Assembly (NCBI GenBank): GCA_002964805.2
Contig: PUDQ02000001.1
Coordinates: 9,510,001 to 9,574,000 of the forward strand
Origin: Trametes villosa
Lineage: Eukaryota > Basidiomycota > Agaricomycetes > Polyporales > Polyporaceae
Length of the DNA: 64,000 nucleotides
Direction: 5' to 3'
Of this stretch, positions 33,311 through 44,737 are shown in pieces; position 1 is the stretch's first letter, and the number at the start of each line of letters is the position of its first letter. The notes below the pieces were generated by a model that saw nothing but the letters and a program-made list of their open reading frames with translations, ran no database searches and had not been told where the DNA came from. Position numbers and translations under genes: made by a program.

Positions 33311-36300
33311 AGGTTTGGGGCCTCCTTGTGGAGATCCTGTGCTTAGAGTCACTTCTGGCACTGTTCGTCGATCCCATGCCGCATCGCCGCAGATGGATTT
33401 TGTACTCCGCACATACGAAGGTCGTGTATTGATTGAGCTCCCAATCTCTCTATACATCCCGGGCGGCCGTAAAGGGAATATACAGGCAAATCGCGAGCTC
33501 ATTGCGTACGCGAGGTAGAGGAGAGTAGCGTTAGATTGCGCCGACTACGTTTTCCCGCCGCGCGCGGGAGGTCTACATTCATTGATACGTGCACCGTGGA
33601 TGAAACGTCCTTGTCCGGAGGGTCGTAAACGAGCCGTCCGTACAGTGTAAACCGGAGAATCTGCCAAGCCGCCAGATCGTCAGAGTATCGTTCGTGGGCT
33701 GCGCCACGTCGCTTCCACATCCAGACCGTTCAGCACAGTCAACGTCGTGCCAGTGACCAGCGTGCCTGGGGTGGCCGCCGGCAGTCATCCAGGGACGCTT
33801 GCAGAACCACTACAATCTGTGCGTGTACACGGTTCGGCGACGCGGAGCTACTTCGTCTGCGGATATGGTGCGCTGGGCCGCCGCCGAATCGAAGGGCTCC
33901 CGCAGGTACAGTGCGTGCTGCCTAGGCGCACCACACGCTCGGACGTGTCGCGGCACTCGAGCGTATCCGCAAGACCGAGCCACGTCGAGGACGTCATCTG
34001 CGCCGACGGCCCATGTTCGCCACGTCGACGAACTTGGACTGGAGCACACCTATTTCAAGCGACGGGCAATGGCGGAGAACAGAGCGTGCTTGTCTCTGAG
34101 TCTTGCGGATGCGAACGGAAGGACGAGCAGTGACCGCTGCGCAGCCTGTCGTGATGCCGGTCAGCGCAAGCTCGAAACGTCGTTCCCGCGCACGTACCTC
34201 AGAACCATGGTTGGACTGCAGTCTGCGAGCACACGCTGCCATCGACTGCTCGCCCAGGCGCAGGCTCGGCAGCGCCAGAGGGAGCAGAGCCAGCAGGGTA
34301 ACGGGCACGCGGCTTCGTACGTAGTCCCATCCGCTGTCGGTCCTCCGAGCACGTCCTTGGACATGCGCGCCATCTCTGCCCAGGCGCAGGCCTGCCGTGC
34401 CGACTAGGCGGGCCAACGTCGCTCAAAGCTCGATGTCGTCGATGACCAGGTCCCCACGACGGCCGCGGTCAACGGCAAGTTTAGCAGTCGCATGCCCTCC
34501 TCTCGCTACGACTAGGAGGATGACCTCTCTGGGGGCGCGCGCCCTCCGGCGGCCCTCGGCGATACGACGGTCATCGGCGGGGACACCTCGTTGGGGGCAT
34601 GGTCAACAGCAACGTCGCGAACAGCCACGTCAACCCTGCCATTCGTCCAAGTCGGACTTCGCCGTCTCGTGGAGGCGTGCCAGCAACAGCTCCGTCCTGA
34701 GCGGCAGCTGCGCTGTCTCTTCGCCTTCCGTCAAAGTGACTGCGCCCCCGAGCGAGCGGAGCTCTCCTCCACCCCCGCTCATCGCGGCGAAGGCGCGCCC
34801 TCAGCGCTCAGCTCCTCCGCTTCACAGTTGCGACATCGACACCCGCGGGCTCCGCCGTGGCTACCGACGCCGAGAGCGCGGATGGCGATGACAGCTCCTC
34901 ATCCTCTAAGTTCAGCTCCTCCTCGAGAAACTCGCAGTTCGGCCACCTCGAGCGACGTGCTGCGCTCGCCACGCGAAGAGGCACCCGAGGGGCTCTACGA
35001 GGGGCTCGGACTGGGCCGTGTCCGGTGCCGTGCCGACTATCAACGGCGTCGTCCCGCCGGCTTGCGCCTCGTCGTCCAGTGTCTGGTAAGCACCCGCACC
35101 ATCGAGCAACGAGGAACTTGTCCTCAAGAGCTTCGCGACCCACAGCTGGCGCCGGGTGGTCGGCGCGCTCCTCTAGCACGCGCGCGAGATGGTTCCGAAA
35201 CCACGACGCGAGCATCTCGAGCCGTGTCGAGCCGGGCGCACGACGGCCTCCGTCTCTGCCTGCGGGGCCGGCGTCGGCGCGAGGTAGTAGCACCTCTCCC
35301 CTAGGGTGAAGCTTGTTGGCGTGGCCGCGCGGAGGAGAGGCACTACCCAGGGGGAAAGCGAGAGCATCGATCACGGGGGTGGAGGGACGCCGGCCAGAGG
35401 AGGCCGCGGCAATGACGACGGTGGGCGAGGCGATGAACCTCGTGGTGATCTTCTCACCGCCGTTAGGGGGTTGAAGTTGTGTCTGAGGGGGTAGTGATCG
35501 CGAGCTGATGGTAGTCGGTACGAGGGGCATGTGTGGAAAGTCGAAGAGCTTACCGTTCCGCGGCCCTGCTTGTCGTCGCGTTCCCATCATACGACACAGG
35601 GTCTTGGAGTAACATCGTCGCTCCGACATCCTGGCGTTCGCTCGTTGTCTGGTCGTGCTCAGTGATCGCGGGGATCTGCTCCACGCCAGGCATGCACAAG
35701 AACGGGGTTGTCGTCCACTGAGACGCCTTCATCGATTCTACGCCAGGCGACGACAGGGGTCGATGGCAGGCGCTATCCTCATGGCGTTAGCACAGCGGCA
35801 GCTACCAGTCAACATCATCCAATATGGACGTACTTCCGGTAGAACAGTGGCGGATGGGCCGCAAGCTGCTAGCCTGAGAGTAGGGGTAGCGGTCGGTGTG
35901 TCGGGATGTAGAGGAACTTCGCGGCATGAAGGGTGCGCTCGCGACGTGGTTGAATGAGTCTGTCAGGAGCAGCATACGAGTCCGGCTTTAATGAGTGAGA
36001 CACACGCTGACGAATGGTGCCGCACAGGGATATGCAGGACTGACCTGGTCGTGGAACGGACCGCACCTGCCACTAGAGGGCATGTCGGCGGACGCACCGA
36101 TGATGTCGCTGATCTGATAAGCGGAAGGGAGGGACGTACGCGGGGCAGGGAATGAACGATAGGAGCGCACAACAGTGTGCGCGATCGCGCGAGAATATCC
36201 TGCGAGGATGTATGCGTACCAAATCATCACCTTTCTCCAGGCGTGCCCGGCAAGCCCGAGACATAGAGTACAGGATAGTGGGGGGAGAGTGCTGAGCCGA

Positions 36301-36720
36301 ATATACCAGAGGAGTTGCGAGGGCAGAGCGCCAGTCCATGCCGCATCGTCAAGGAACACACCAGGAGACGGAGGACGCCAGGAAGCCGAGAAGATGGAAG
36401 AGCGTAAGACGTACACGGCCGGCGGCGGCAGCACACAGCGAGTGGCGACGTCCGGCGGTTTGGGGTTGCACGCACCTGCTGCTGGGTAGATCGGCTCTTA
36501 TAGGAGAGTTTTCGGTGAGCCGTATCCCGTGTGCATGTAATACCACGGGCTGAGCGAAGGATAGCTGGAAGAAGGACCTGCCTGTCGAGGACGTGGCTGT
36601 TGCGGTGCAAGCTGGGGGCACCGGCGCTTGTGTGGGCTTGCGTCATCCATCGGACCGCAACGCCGAACATTGACCATGCCCGAAATCGCCGCCTGCCAGG
36701 CTCTCCTCCGAGTCGTCTCT
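33311..36720. repeat. Segmental duplication block D, copy 2
   Basis: Counterpart of 14576-18750 and 48044-50760, with one 1-kb subunit (33311-34400) and the following region to 36720. Minus-strand reading frames (for example 34808-35629 and 35988-36434) are open for 150-270 codons but have no recognisable domain and their frames are not kept in the other copies. Confidence 0.45.
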
Positions 36721-39700
36721 GCCACCACCGCCCAAGCTCACGGCGGAGGCCTACCGGCGAGCGTCGTACTCCAATGTTTCCAACCTACCAGTCAGGGATG
36801 TCATACACATAGACCTACCACCTGCTCAAGCGGTTTTGCCGGGATGAATGCGCTGTACGTTCAATGCCATCGAAATATGTACGCTCGGATACTGTACTCA
36901 CAGACGTCCCAGATACCATATGCGCCCCGATTTGGGCCTTCCCCTCTAGGATACGGGCGCCGCGGGATTTGGATGTTCGGCCCTCGCTCTTATTCCGCTC
37001 ATCCCGCGTGTGCGGCTCCAGCGCACCCGCAGGAAACTGGCGCACCTCGCTAAGGACAACAAGCAGTGCGTCCTCCACCTGAAGCAACGTTTCGAAGAAC
37101 GGCCAACCGCGGCGACGGCACGCGAGGCAAACAGTCCATCGCAGACTGCGCGACACTCTCACTGGAACACCTCCGCGCCCGTAAGCTCTCGCTATCCTTA
37201 TCCGCCGAATCTCCTCTATTTTACCCATGACCGCCGGGGAAGGATCAGCCGGCCTGAGCGACGCGGTCAGGATATCTCAAGCAAACGATGAGTGCGCTCG
37301 ACCTTGCCGAGATCTCAAAATCTTCGGAAGGTCACAGCTCGCTAAGTCAGGACAGCTCGGGCATGTACGTCCTATCCTGCAGACTCTGACCAGGATGGGG
37401 GATAACACGTACGTACCGTTTTGATCTCTCCGGAGTTCATGAAATCGTTCATTTACCGTCAGAATTCATCTCCGGGATCGACGTCGTCTAGCGAATAGGT
37501 GTAAGGGCCACTCGCAGCCTGAGAAATATGGCAGATCAGGCGCATCGAAGGAGAAAAGAAGACTTGAAGACGAGGCGGCGGCGCGGAGCTTCGCCACTTC
37601 CTGCTGCGTCGAAATAGGCGCATACAGCCAGCCCGATGTTCGAAGACTGCTCACCCACCTGCTGCCTTTCCAGTCGCTGACTCGCGACCGAGAGGTGTCG
37701 AGACACTCGAGCTCTCTTCCACCGCAGACGTTTGAACGTTGCGACAAGGGGCACAATTGGCTTGCAGGTGCCTATGACGGATCTGCTTTCATACGGACGC
37801 TCCCCCCTCTTTCGGAACACGCAGAACGGTAGCGATCGAACACACCTTTCGTTGGTCCGAGAGTCAGGAAGGCAACCCGCGCGTCTTCACACGCGCTCGA
37901 GAAGTCCGGGGCAGGTACGAACGTTGAACCGTCGGCAACCTGTACAACGTCCAAGTCCTCACTGACCTTTCTTTTCTGCAGAGCGCCGAACCGCCAAGCT
38001 GAGCGCCAGTGCAGATGTAGCCAAGGGAAAGCAGATACAGACGAGCAGAGGAGCAGCAGACGTGGACGAGCAGAGGACATCGAGCGGGAGGCGAGCTTTG
38101 TGGCAGGGTAGATCTTGAGCGGGGTTGGGGAGGTTCTGGAGTAGCCGTCTCCGCCATTGGTAGCTCCGACGTCGAGAACGCTGTGCGAAACCGAGGTCTG
38201 ACGCAAGGCGGGTGTTGGAACTCACAAATATAACTCGTCGTTCGTCGGATACTACGCGTGAGAGAACAGACGAAGACACGAGCGACGAAGAGGCGAGAGA
38301 CGAAGAGACGAGAGATGTGAGAGGCACTCACTTCTGAGACACGCGAGTGTGAGTCGAGAGGGGGAAAAAATTGGGTCCATTCGAGGGCGGGATATGGCCT
38401 ATTATGTAGTACAGTACACCGTGCTCGCGATCGAGGTTCTACACGCTTCGTGATAAGCTACTGGTCGTTCGTACAAGTCCAGAAAAAGATACATTGGTCG
38501 CCCTTCCAAAGAGAACCGTACTTATACGGCTTCCACCCGTGCGGCGCATCGATCTCGAAGGAGTGTCTCAGCGCGATGGTGTGCCGTGCGACGCCTCTCC
38601 GATTGACGTATGTATGCTCGTCGCCGGACATCGATGCGTCGACAGCGGGAGATCGCGCTTCCGATCTCATACGCTTACCGTTCTCGAATCTGGTGCCCCC
38701 ACCGGATTGCGCCGCCGAGAATCTGTAGGGAGGGGAATTTTTCAGGGGGAAATCGAGTCCAGCCACGAGCGCACCTGATCGAGCGAGAGTACTTTGACGT
38801 TGTTTCAGAGAGAGAGAACCGAGCCGCGAGAGCCTCCGTGTTTTCCGGCGTGTATGACGTCAAGGATACACATGGAGGAGAGACGTTCCAGGGGTGTCAG
38901 AAGGAGGAGACCCATAGCACGTTCCATGTCGCGCACGCCACGCCACTGGTTTCTGAAATCGGACGCGCCGCCTGTCTTGACGCTTCCTCAGGTGACCGGG
39001 CCGTTGCCGATTCCGGCCGTTCGTCGGCGCTGTGGGCCCACCGAATGGCTCTTTCGCTGTTCTCCTCGCTGCACTTCCCCAGCGCGGTGACGAGTTTTTG
39101 TATCGCCCTAGCCATCCCTACCGCGATACGGCCGTTGACATCGAGGTCAAACACGATGCCGATGCGCCCGGGGCGTGCTGGGGGATGCAACTCCGCGATT
39201 GAGCCTGCCGTGTCGGGGTCCGTCCGAATGCGCGTTTCCGGACCTGTTCGCGGGCGCCAGGGTCCCACACGCTGTCGACGCAGCCATTACGATTCGACTG
39301 CAGAATTGTGATCGATGTGCGACAGCGGCGCGAATGGCTGCGGGCTCGTACTCCGGGCCTACGCGCGGATGGCGGCATGTCTGCCGATACGAAATAAACG
39401 CTGAGCGGACGCTCGCGCTTGCTCGACGGTTCGGGACGAGGTCTTGCTAGCTTGCGCTAAAGATCAAGCCATGCCCCTATACGCTGCTGATGTCGATGTC
39501 CCGCCTGCTCGTCTACTGGCGCTCGCCGGAGAGGGACAGCCGTGAGTTGCCGAGGACGTTTTGCACTGACAAGCTCGAGGACGCGCAGGCGCTGTTGGTG
39601 GAGAGGGCCCGAATGGAGAGCCGAGTGGGATGTCGACGTGATTCAATCCGCGGACATTTGAAGGTGAAGCCCGGCGTATACGTGGAGGCAGGGGTGGAGG

Positions 39701-42099
39701 TACAGGAGGAAGCCGAGAAGGCCGCGCTACTGTGCGAGCTCGGCAGACATCATTTGCAACCTAGCGCTGAAGCATGTATGAGCGTCATACATGGTGCTCG
39801 AGAATAGGGACGCTCACCCGTCCTCGTTGATCCGCTCGACGTGCCCTCACCCGCCGGCTCGCACGCAATCACTCGCAGGCTCGTGCGCAAAGGCGGGCAA
39901 GCGCGAATGGCTACGGGGGTCGCAAGATAACCTGCGCCTGGAGGACGGTCTCTGCACCAGACGCAGTACCGTTGCTCCTGCCGGACATGACAGAGGGAAG
40001 ACAGTGGATTCGGTGAGCGGGAGGGAGAATGAGGGAATTCTTCGGTGGCCCCTGTCGATCCGCACCTGGCATGCGGCTGCGAGGGTACCAACGGTTTTCC
40101 CTACGGCGGATAGGGATTCTGGAACAATGGCAGGGTGATAAAGCCCCTGTGGATATCTTGCAGTGAGCATGCAGCATGCGCGCCAGGCGTTCATGACCGA
40201 AGCCAAGCCAGGAGGTCAGTACATACCTCCTCTCCGGGGCTTCCCACGCTTGCCTCGTTTGTTCGGCCTAGCGTCGGCGTTGATGGCACCACCTCCTGCT
40301 CACTGGTGGCTGGAACGAGCGCAATACAGCAAGTGTGGGTGAGAAAGCTGAATTTGCATCGGAAGAAGCACGGGCGTGATCTGTGCGGCACTCACGGGAA
40401 GAATACGAGCACGAATCGTGCTGGAACCACTACGCATCGCTCTATATTGGTCTCTCGGCCGCTTTCCGCCTAATTTTGTTCGTACTCGTCTTCGCAGTCA
40501 CCATCTCACGATGCCATGCTGACCCGATTCCGCCGCCGCACATTTCGCAGCGGTCGAGGGCTGATGCGTAATCTACCACGGCGAAAAAAACGCTCAGCTC
40601 AGACTTACAACAGACGAAGGCAGGACGTACCTGAAAAAATAGCATCTGTCGATCCCTTTCGAACGGGAGCGCAGGCAATGGCGAGTGGGATAGCGGCGAG
40701 TATGTGAAAGTGAAGAGCCGGACTGGCCGTCGGCGATAGCTACCCTGCGCTCGTTGCACAGGCAGCCGGCATTCGAGCCTTTCCCGTAGACGGCGTACGG
40801 GCATCGAAGAGATGGGAGCAGCTTGTGGAATGCGGCGCGACGTGCATCATCCTGTCTGCGTGTGCGATGACGGTTTATGTCAACTCCGGCACGCGGTCGA
40901 GCCCGGCTTGGTCGCGCACCTTGAGCATACATGGGGGCCTCATAGCTCGGCACAGTCTGCGTGTTCGCCGCGGCCGCGTCAGCATTGCAGTCGTAGAGGC
41001 GTGCGGTCAACGACCCGGCCTGCGTGGCATTGTGGCATTTGGCGATGCCCGACCGCTCGGCGTGCATGCCCGAGTAACGGAGTTAGTAGACGAGGTAGAC
41101 TTGTGCACGGGCGGCGTGATATACGCCCTAATATCCTGTATTTCCTTCCCGCACGCAGCACGCCGGCGAGAGACCTTGACGAGAACGCTGATTGCGAGCT
41201 TGTCCGTATTCCCGGGGTGGCTAACTTGGCTGTATGCATGCAAGCCGGGGATCCGGATCTGCGCGCCTCTGCGGTTATGTAGCTTGCTGAGGTGCCTGGC
41301 GCTCTTCAGCGTCACACTGGACGCTGAGAGGGTATAGGTCCTTACCCATGAATCGTTCGCCGGTAGACCCAGCATCGGCCGCGCTCTATGGAGAAAATTG
41401 CGCAGCGTGGTCAGCCTTCGCGACGGACTCGAGCTACATTACGACTTGCCTGGTTGTGTCCGCATAGGTACGTTCGCGGCGATGGCCTCAGAACAGAGAT
41501 GATAGCGGGGAAGCAGGAGATTCATGCCGATTGGGCGAAGTACGGTGCGGTCAAGGTGCGCATCCCGAATGCCACGGAGCTGCATGTTGGCGAGTCGCGA
41601 CGCTGACGGCTTTTGCCGAGTAAAAGGTCAAGCGCCCGTGCTGGGCCTGCGGGGCAGATACCTTGCGCGTTCGCGTCGCACTCGACCCACGACGATCCTC
41701 TGCGTATACGGTTACCTCGCTTGGCGGGTCACACTAGGCTGTTCTGAGCCTCTCACCGAGAGTGGCATCGCATGTGAACGGAAGGACTCAGCCTACTCAT
41801 TGCGCACTTGGGCATCGCCACGACCAATCAACACGCGACACAGCCCAGGGCTTTCCGCATTTCGAGCTCATCCTCTAGCTCAGCGCTCAGGAACTAGTAA
41901 TCGCTGCATTGCACGTGGTATGTTGATTATCATTCCTCCTCACGCTGGCCCGCCCAAACTAAAGGTTGCTGTGGTCTTGATCTCGCACCTCGACTAGACC
42001 TGCCACATAGCTCGCGTCGCCATGCCACCCCATTCACCCACCAAAGCAGGCCAGGAGGCCCAGTACGTTCTCAGTCCTGTAGGCAGCTCCAATCTCACG
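36721..42099. other. Long stretch without recognisable genes
   Basis: No counterpart of this stretch was found elsewhere in the window. On the minus strand, 38230-38345 is pyrimidine-rich with short repeats of CGTCTCTTCGT type, which resembles a fungal core promoter. A minus-strand frame at 37772-38206 follows but has no ATG and no known domain. Other frames of 100-230 codons (38610-39311 plus, 38897-39268 minus, 40825-41337 plus, 41007-41375 minus) overlap each other and show no motif, so they are not called as genes. Confidence 0.35.
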
Positions 42100-43062
42100 A
42101 AGCGATCTGCACACGCATATGCAGGTACACCATGGCCGCGGAGCAGTACGAATGCTCGGGCGAGGCCGCTTCAGTACGTCCTTCGTGCGTCTCTCCCATA
42201 CTCTCAGCCCGGAGTGTGAGACTGATGATAGCCCACGAACTGTCCCTTAGCGCGGCTCTGCGTCACACCCGGAGCGCGATGCGGGGGTGGGAGGAGATCG
42301 CGCGCGTGTTCTGGGGCAAGAACTGAGAAACAGATCGCGCTTTTGTCGCGAGCATCACACTCTGAGTAGTAGCGATGGCGGGAACAGGCCATGGGCGCGA
42401 GGTTTAACGTTTAACATCCAAGACTCGCAGGGTGCGTCCGCGGGCACGGGCTCGAGGCGAGCGGCCAGAGGTTAGCAACGCAACATGCACGATGCGCCGC
42501 GAAACGCTGGCCTCTCCCACCAACATTCCGCCTCGTCCAGCGTGCCCACAGACTCATGAAGCGAACGCTGCTTTGTCTGCGCCCCTCCCGGACCTTGCCA
42601 TTCTCGTCCCCATCAACGCGAACCATGCCGGGCCATCGCCGCCCAACGCCTGTTTCCGCCATCGCGCATCCAGCTCGGCTCACACGAGCTTGTCTGTGTC
42701 GCGGTGCGGGGCGTGCTCTACGTGGACGGAAACAAGGGCATTTAGCTGGTGCGAAAGCGGTGCGTCGACCCTACCGCGGTACGTCGCTCCGCCGTCTCTG
42801 TCCCTCTCAGCCGCTGATCGCGCGAACGATAGACATATGGGCGAGGAGAACAGGCTGTCGCTGTCACGGACAGCGGTACTTGGTAGGAGTGGTAGTCGGG
42901 CGTGGGCGGGTGCGGAGAAGGGCTGTGACATGGTCGGGATCGCGAAGCGGAGGACACTGTTGGATAGCAGCCGACGCCCATGGTCGAGAATTTCTGGGGC
43001 GTCGTGTTGCTGTCGCGAGCAGGCAGCGAAGGTCTGACATCTGCAGATCTGATTCTTGTGAC
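42100..43062. repeat. Segmental duplication block C, copy 3
   Basis: Counterpart of 13430-14575. Close match from about 42210 to 43062 (for example 42770-42850 against 14276-14356). It stops abruptly at 43062, where the DIRS/Ngaro-like element begins; the equivalent unbroken sequence is 14565-14590. Confidence 0.6.
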
Positions 43063-43111
43063 TCGGGTTTAAAAAATGTTTATACGAGTCGAATACCGGC
43101 ATAGCACACGT

Positions 43112-43201
43112 CTCGCACCTCCCGAGGTGTGAGCCCGCGTCTGGTCTCACCGGACGCCGTACCAGCGGCCGCGCGCCCCTCGAGAGCGTCAAGCGCTCTC
43201 G
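43112..43201 (+). other. Hairpins in the left terminal region of the DIRS/Ngaro-like element
   Basis: One hairpin at 43112-43133 has 10-bp arms (CTCGCACCTC and GAGGTGTGAG, one wobble pair) around a 2-nt loop. A second at 43181-43201 has perfect 8-bp arms (CGAGAGCG and CGCTCTCG) around TCAAG. A smaller one (GGTTTC/GAAACC) lies near the right end at 47945-47961. They may be part of the structured termini used for circular intermediates; that is inference. Confidence 0.55.
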
Positions 43202-43266
43202 GGCGCGGATGACCGCATTAGGCGTAGGGACCCCCTTCCGAGCAGGCGAGTGTAAGCAGGGGTTTT

Positions 43267-43360
43267 CACTCCTTTCTCATTCACTCTCATCTCCCTGCTC
43301 GGTAAGCGTCGCTTTCGCGTGTCCCTACTGCCCGCACTCCTTTCTCATTCACTCTCATCT
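43267..43360 (+). repeat. 26-bp direct repeat upstream of the element's first ORF
   Basis: CACTCCTTTCTCATTCACTC plus six further bases occurs at 43267-43292 and identically at 43335-43360, 64-157 bp before the first ATG. It is pyrimidine-rich and could be a transcription-start or leader element. Confidence 0.7.
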
Positions 43361-43423
43361 TACGAGTAGCAAGCTCGCTCGATTTTCGCTATAAAGTCAC
43401 TCCGTTCCCATCTCACGACTCAC

Positions 43424-44737
43424 ATGTCCGATGCACCCGGAAGAGAACCCGAGAATTCCTCCGAAGCCGCCCAACAGGCTAATCAAGGGAATTCGGGCCC
43501 GGATCAGAGGGAAGGACCCCCAGTGGACTCGCGGAGCGCAGCGGAACGAGCAGTACAGTCCGACATCATTCGACAATGCGCCGCCGCCATCGAAGCCTAT
43601 CGGCGAGGGGAAATCTCCAAGCCGGTGGCTGTCAGCCGCATTGGAGCTCAACTCTCCCGCGAGGACGCCGGAATCGACGTCACCCAAACGAACACTGCTC
43701 TCGCGGCTTACCTCGAGATGTTGGACGAGTCCGAGCGCGACCAGCGAGGACCTGAGGCGAACACCGAGCATGGAGGAGACGGAGGAGCCCCTAACGGAGG
43801 ACAAGGAGCGAGGGTGTCGGAACTCGGAAGGTTCCCGGACTGGGCCGCGTTACCTAAGCGCCCAGCGCTCCAAGCCCAGCCTCGAGTCGAGGTTGACGGG
43901 TCCCAGGCAGGATCGCTCTCCGACGAGGAACGCGAACCAGGAGCAAAGCGTACCAAATTGGACACCAGCTCGTTCCCTTGGGCTCGCGACGACGACAAAC
44001 TCTCAGACAGCCTCAAACCCGAGCTCAGAGAGACTCTCCGCTTGCTTCGAATCTACGCCGCCGACATCAAGGGCACTAAACTCCACCTCGTCAACTCGGT
44101 CGGAGCACCTGAGTTCCCCGATTCTGAGTGGACGAACGTCCTCTACGGTCGAGCCGTGGATCTCGACCGAGTATTCACGGGACACTACACTGCAGGTGCT
44201 GAGGAGCCGCAATCAGAGAGCGTCGGAGAGCTCGAGATTCGGTTCAAACCCGCGTCCCCGACGAAGCATATCACCGCGTCCGGGGAGTGGGTTCTCGCCT
44301 GGAACAAGGCATCAGCAGCTATTGCCTACGCTTTCCCTCACCGACGGTCCGAACTCGCCGCTTACGGCGACTACATCGTCGGAATGTTCGGCGCACTCGC
44401 CATCCCCCTCCATCATCGTCTCCTCGAGTTCGACCGTGCTGTCCGGAAGAGAGTCGGATCGCGACGCGACCTACTCCTCACCGACCACGTCCACTTCACG
44501 GATCTCAAGATCCAGTTCCTCGACTCTGCCGGCGCCAACGTCTACCGCGGCCAAGAGACTCGCGCCGGAGGATCTGGTGGAACCCGACCGAGCGCGCGAC
44601 GCCAAAAGGAGGCGTGCAAACGATGGAATGCCGGCAACTGCCCTTCGCTTGCAAGCGAATGTCGCTACAGGCACGTATGCGCGTCGTGCGGGACTGGCGG
44701 ACATACCCGATCCCAATGCCCTAAGGCTCAGGCCTGA
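43424..44737 (+). CDS. Gag-like protein of the DIRS/Ngaro-like element
   Basis: 437 codons with ATG at 43424. The N-terminal 180 residues are Glu/Gln/Arg-rich and probably disordered. The middle (about 190-370) is a compact region with many aromatic residues, as in retroelement capsid-like proteins. Two zinc modules close the protein: a CCCH finger (Cys398, Cys406, Cys413, His417) and a retroviral-type knuckle (Cys419, Cys422, His427, Cys432). It should bind element RNA. The stop TGA at 44735-44737 sits in GCC-TGA-C, directly before the reverse transcriptase frame. The whole gene is overlapped by an open +1 frame. Confidence 0.85.
   Translation: MSDAPGREPENSSEAAQQANQGNSGPDQREGPPVDSRSAAERAVQSDIIRQCAAAIEAYRRGEISKPVAVSRIGAQLSREDAGIDVTQTNTALAAYLEMLDESERDQRGPEANTEHGGDGGAPNGGQGARVSELGRFPDWAALPKRPALQAQPRVEVDGSQAGSLSDEEREPGAKRTKLDTSSFPWARDDDKLSDSLKPELRETLRLLRIYAADIKGTKLHLVNSVGAPEFPDSEWTNVLYGRAVDLDRVFTGHYTAGAEEPQSESVGELEIRFKPASPTKHITASGEWVLAWNKASAAIAYAFPHRRSELAAYGDYIVGMFGALAIPLHHRLLEFDRAVRKRVGSRRDLLLTDHVHFTDLKIQFLDSAGANVYRGQETRAGGSGGTRPSARRQKEACKRWNAGNCPSLASECRYRHVCASCGTGGHTRSQCPKAQA

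Noticed and set aside
34591..35304. Plus-strand frame of 237 codons and minus-strand frame of 273 codons over the same DNA
   Set aside because: Both are open because of high GC content; neither frame is kept in the paralogous blocks at 16900-17600 or 49000-49400.
38610..39311. Plus-strand frame of 233 codons
   Set aside because: Overlaps open frames on the other strand, has Arg/Ser-rich composition of a shadow, no domain and no duplicated counterpart.
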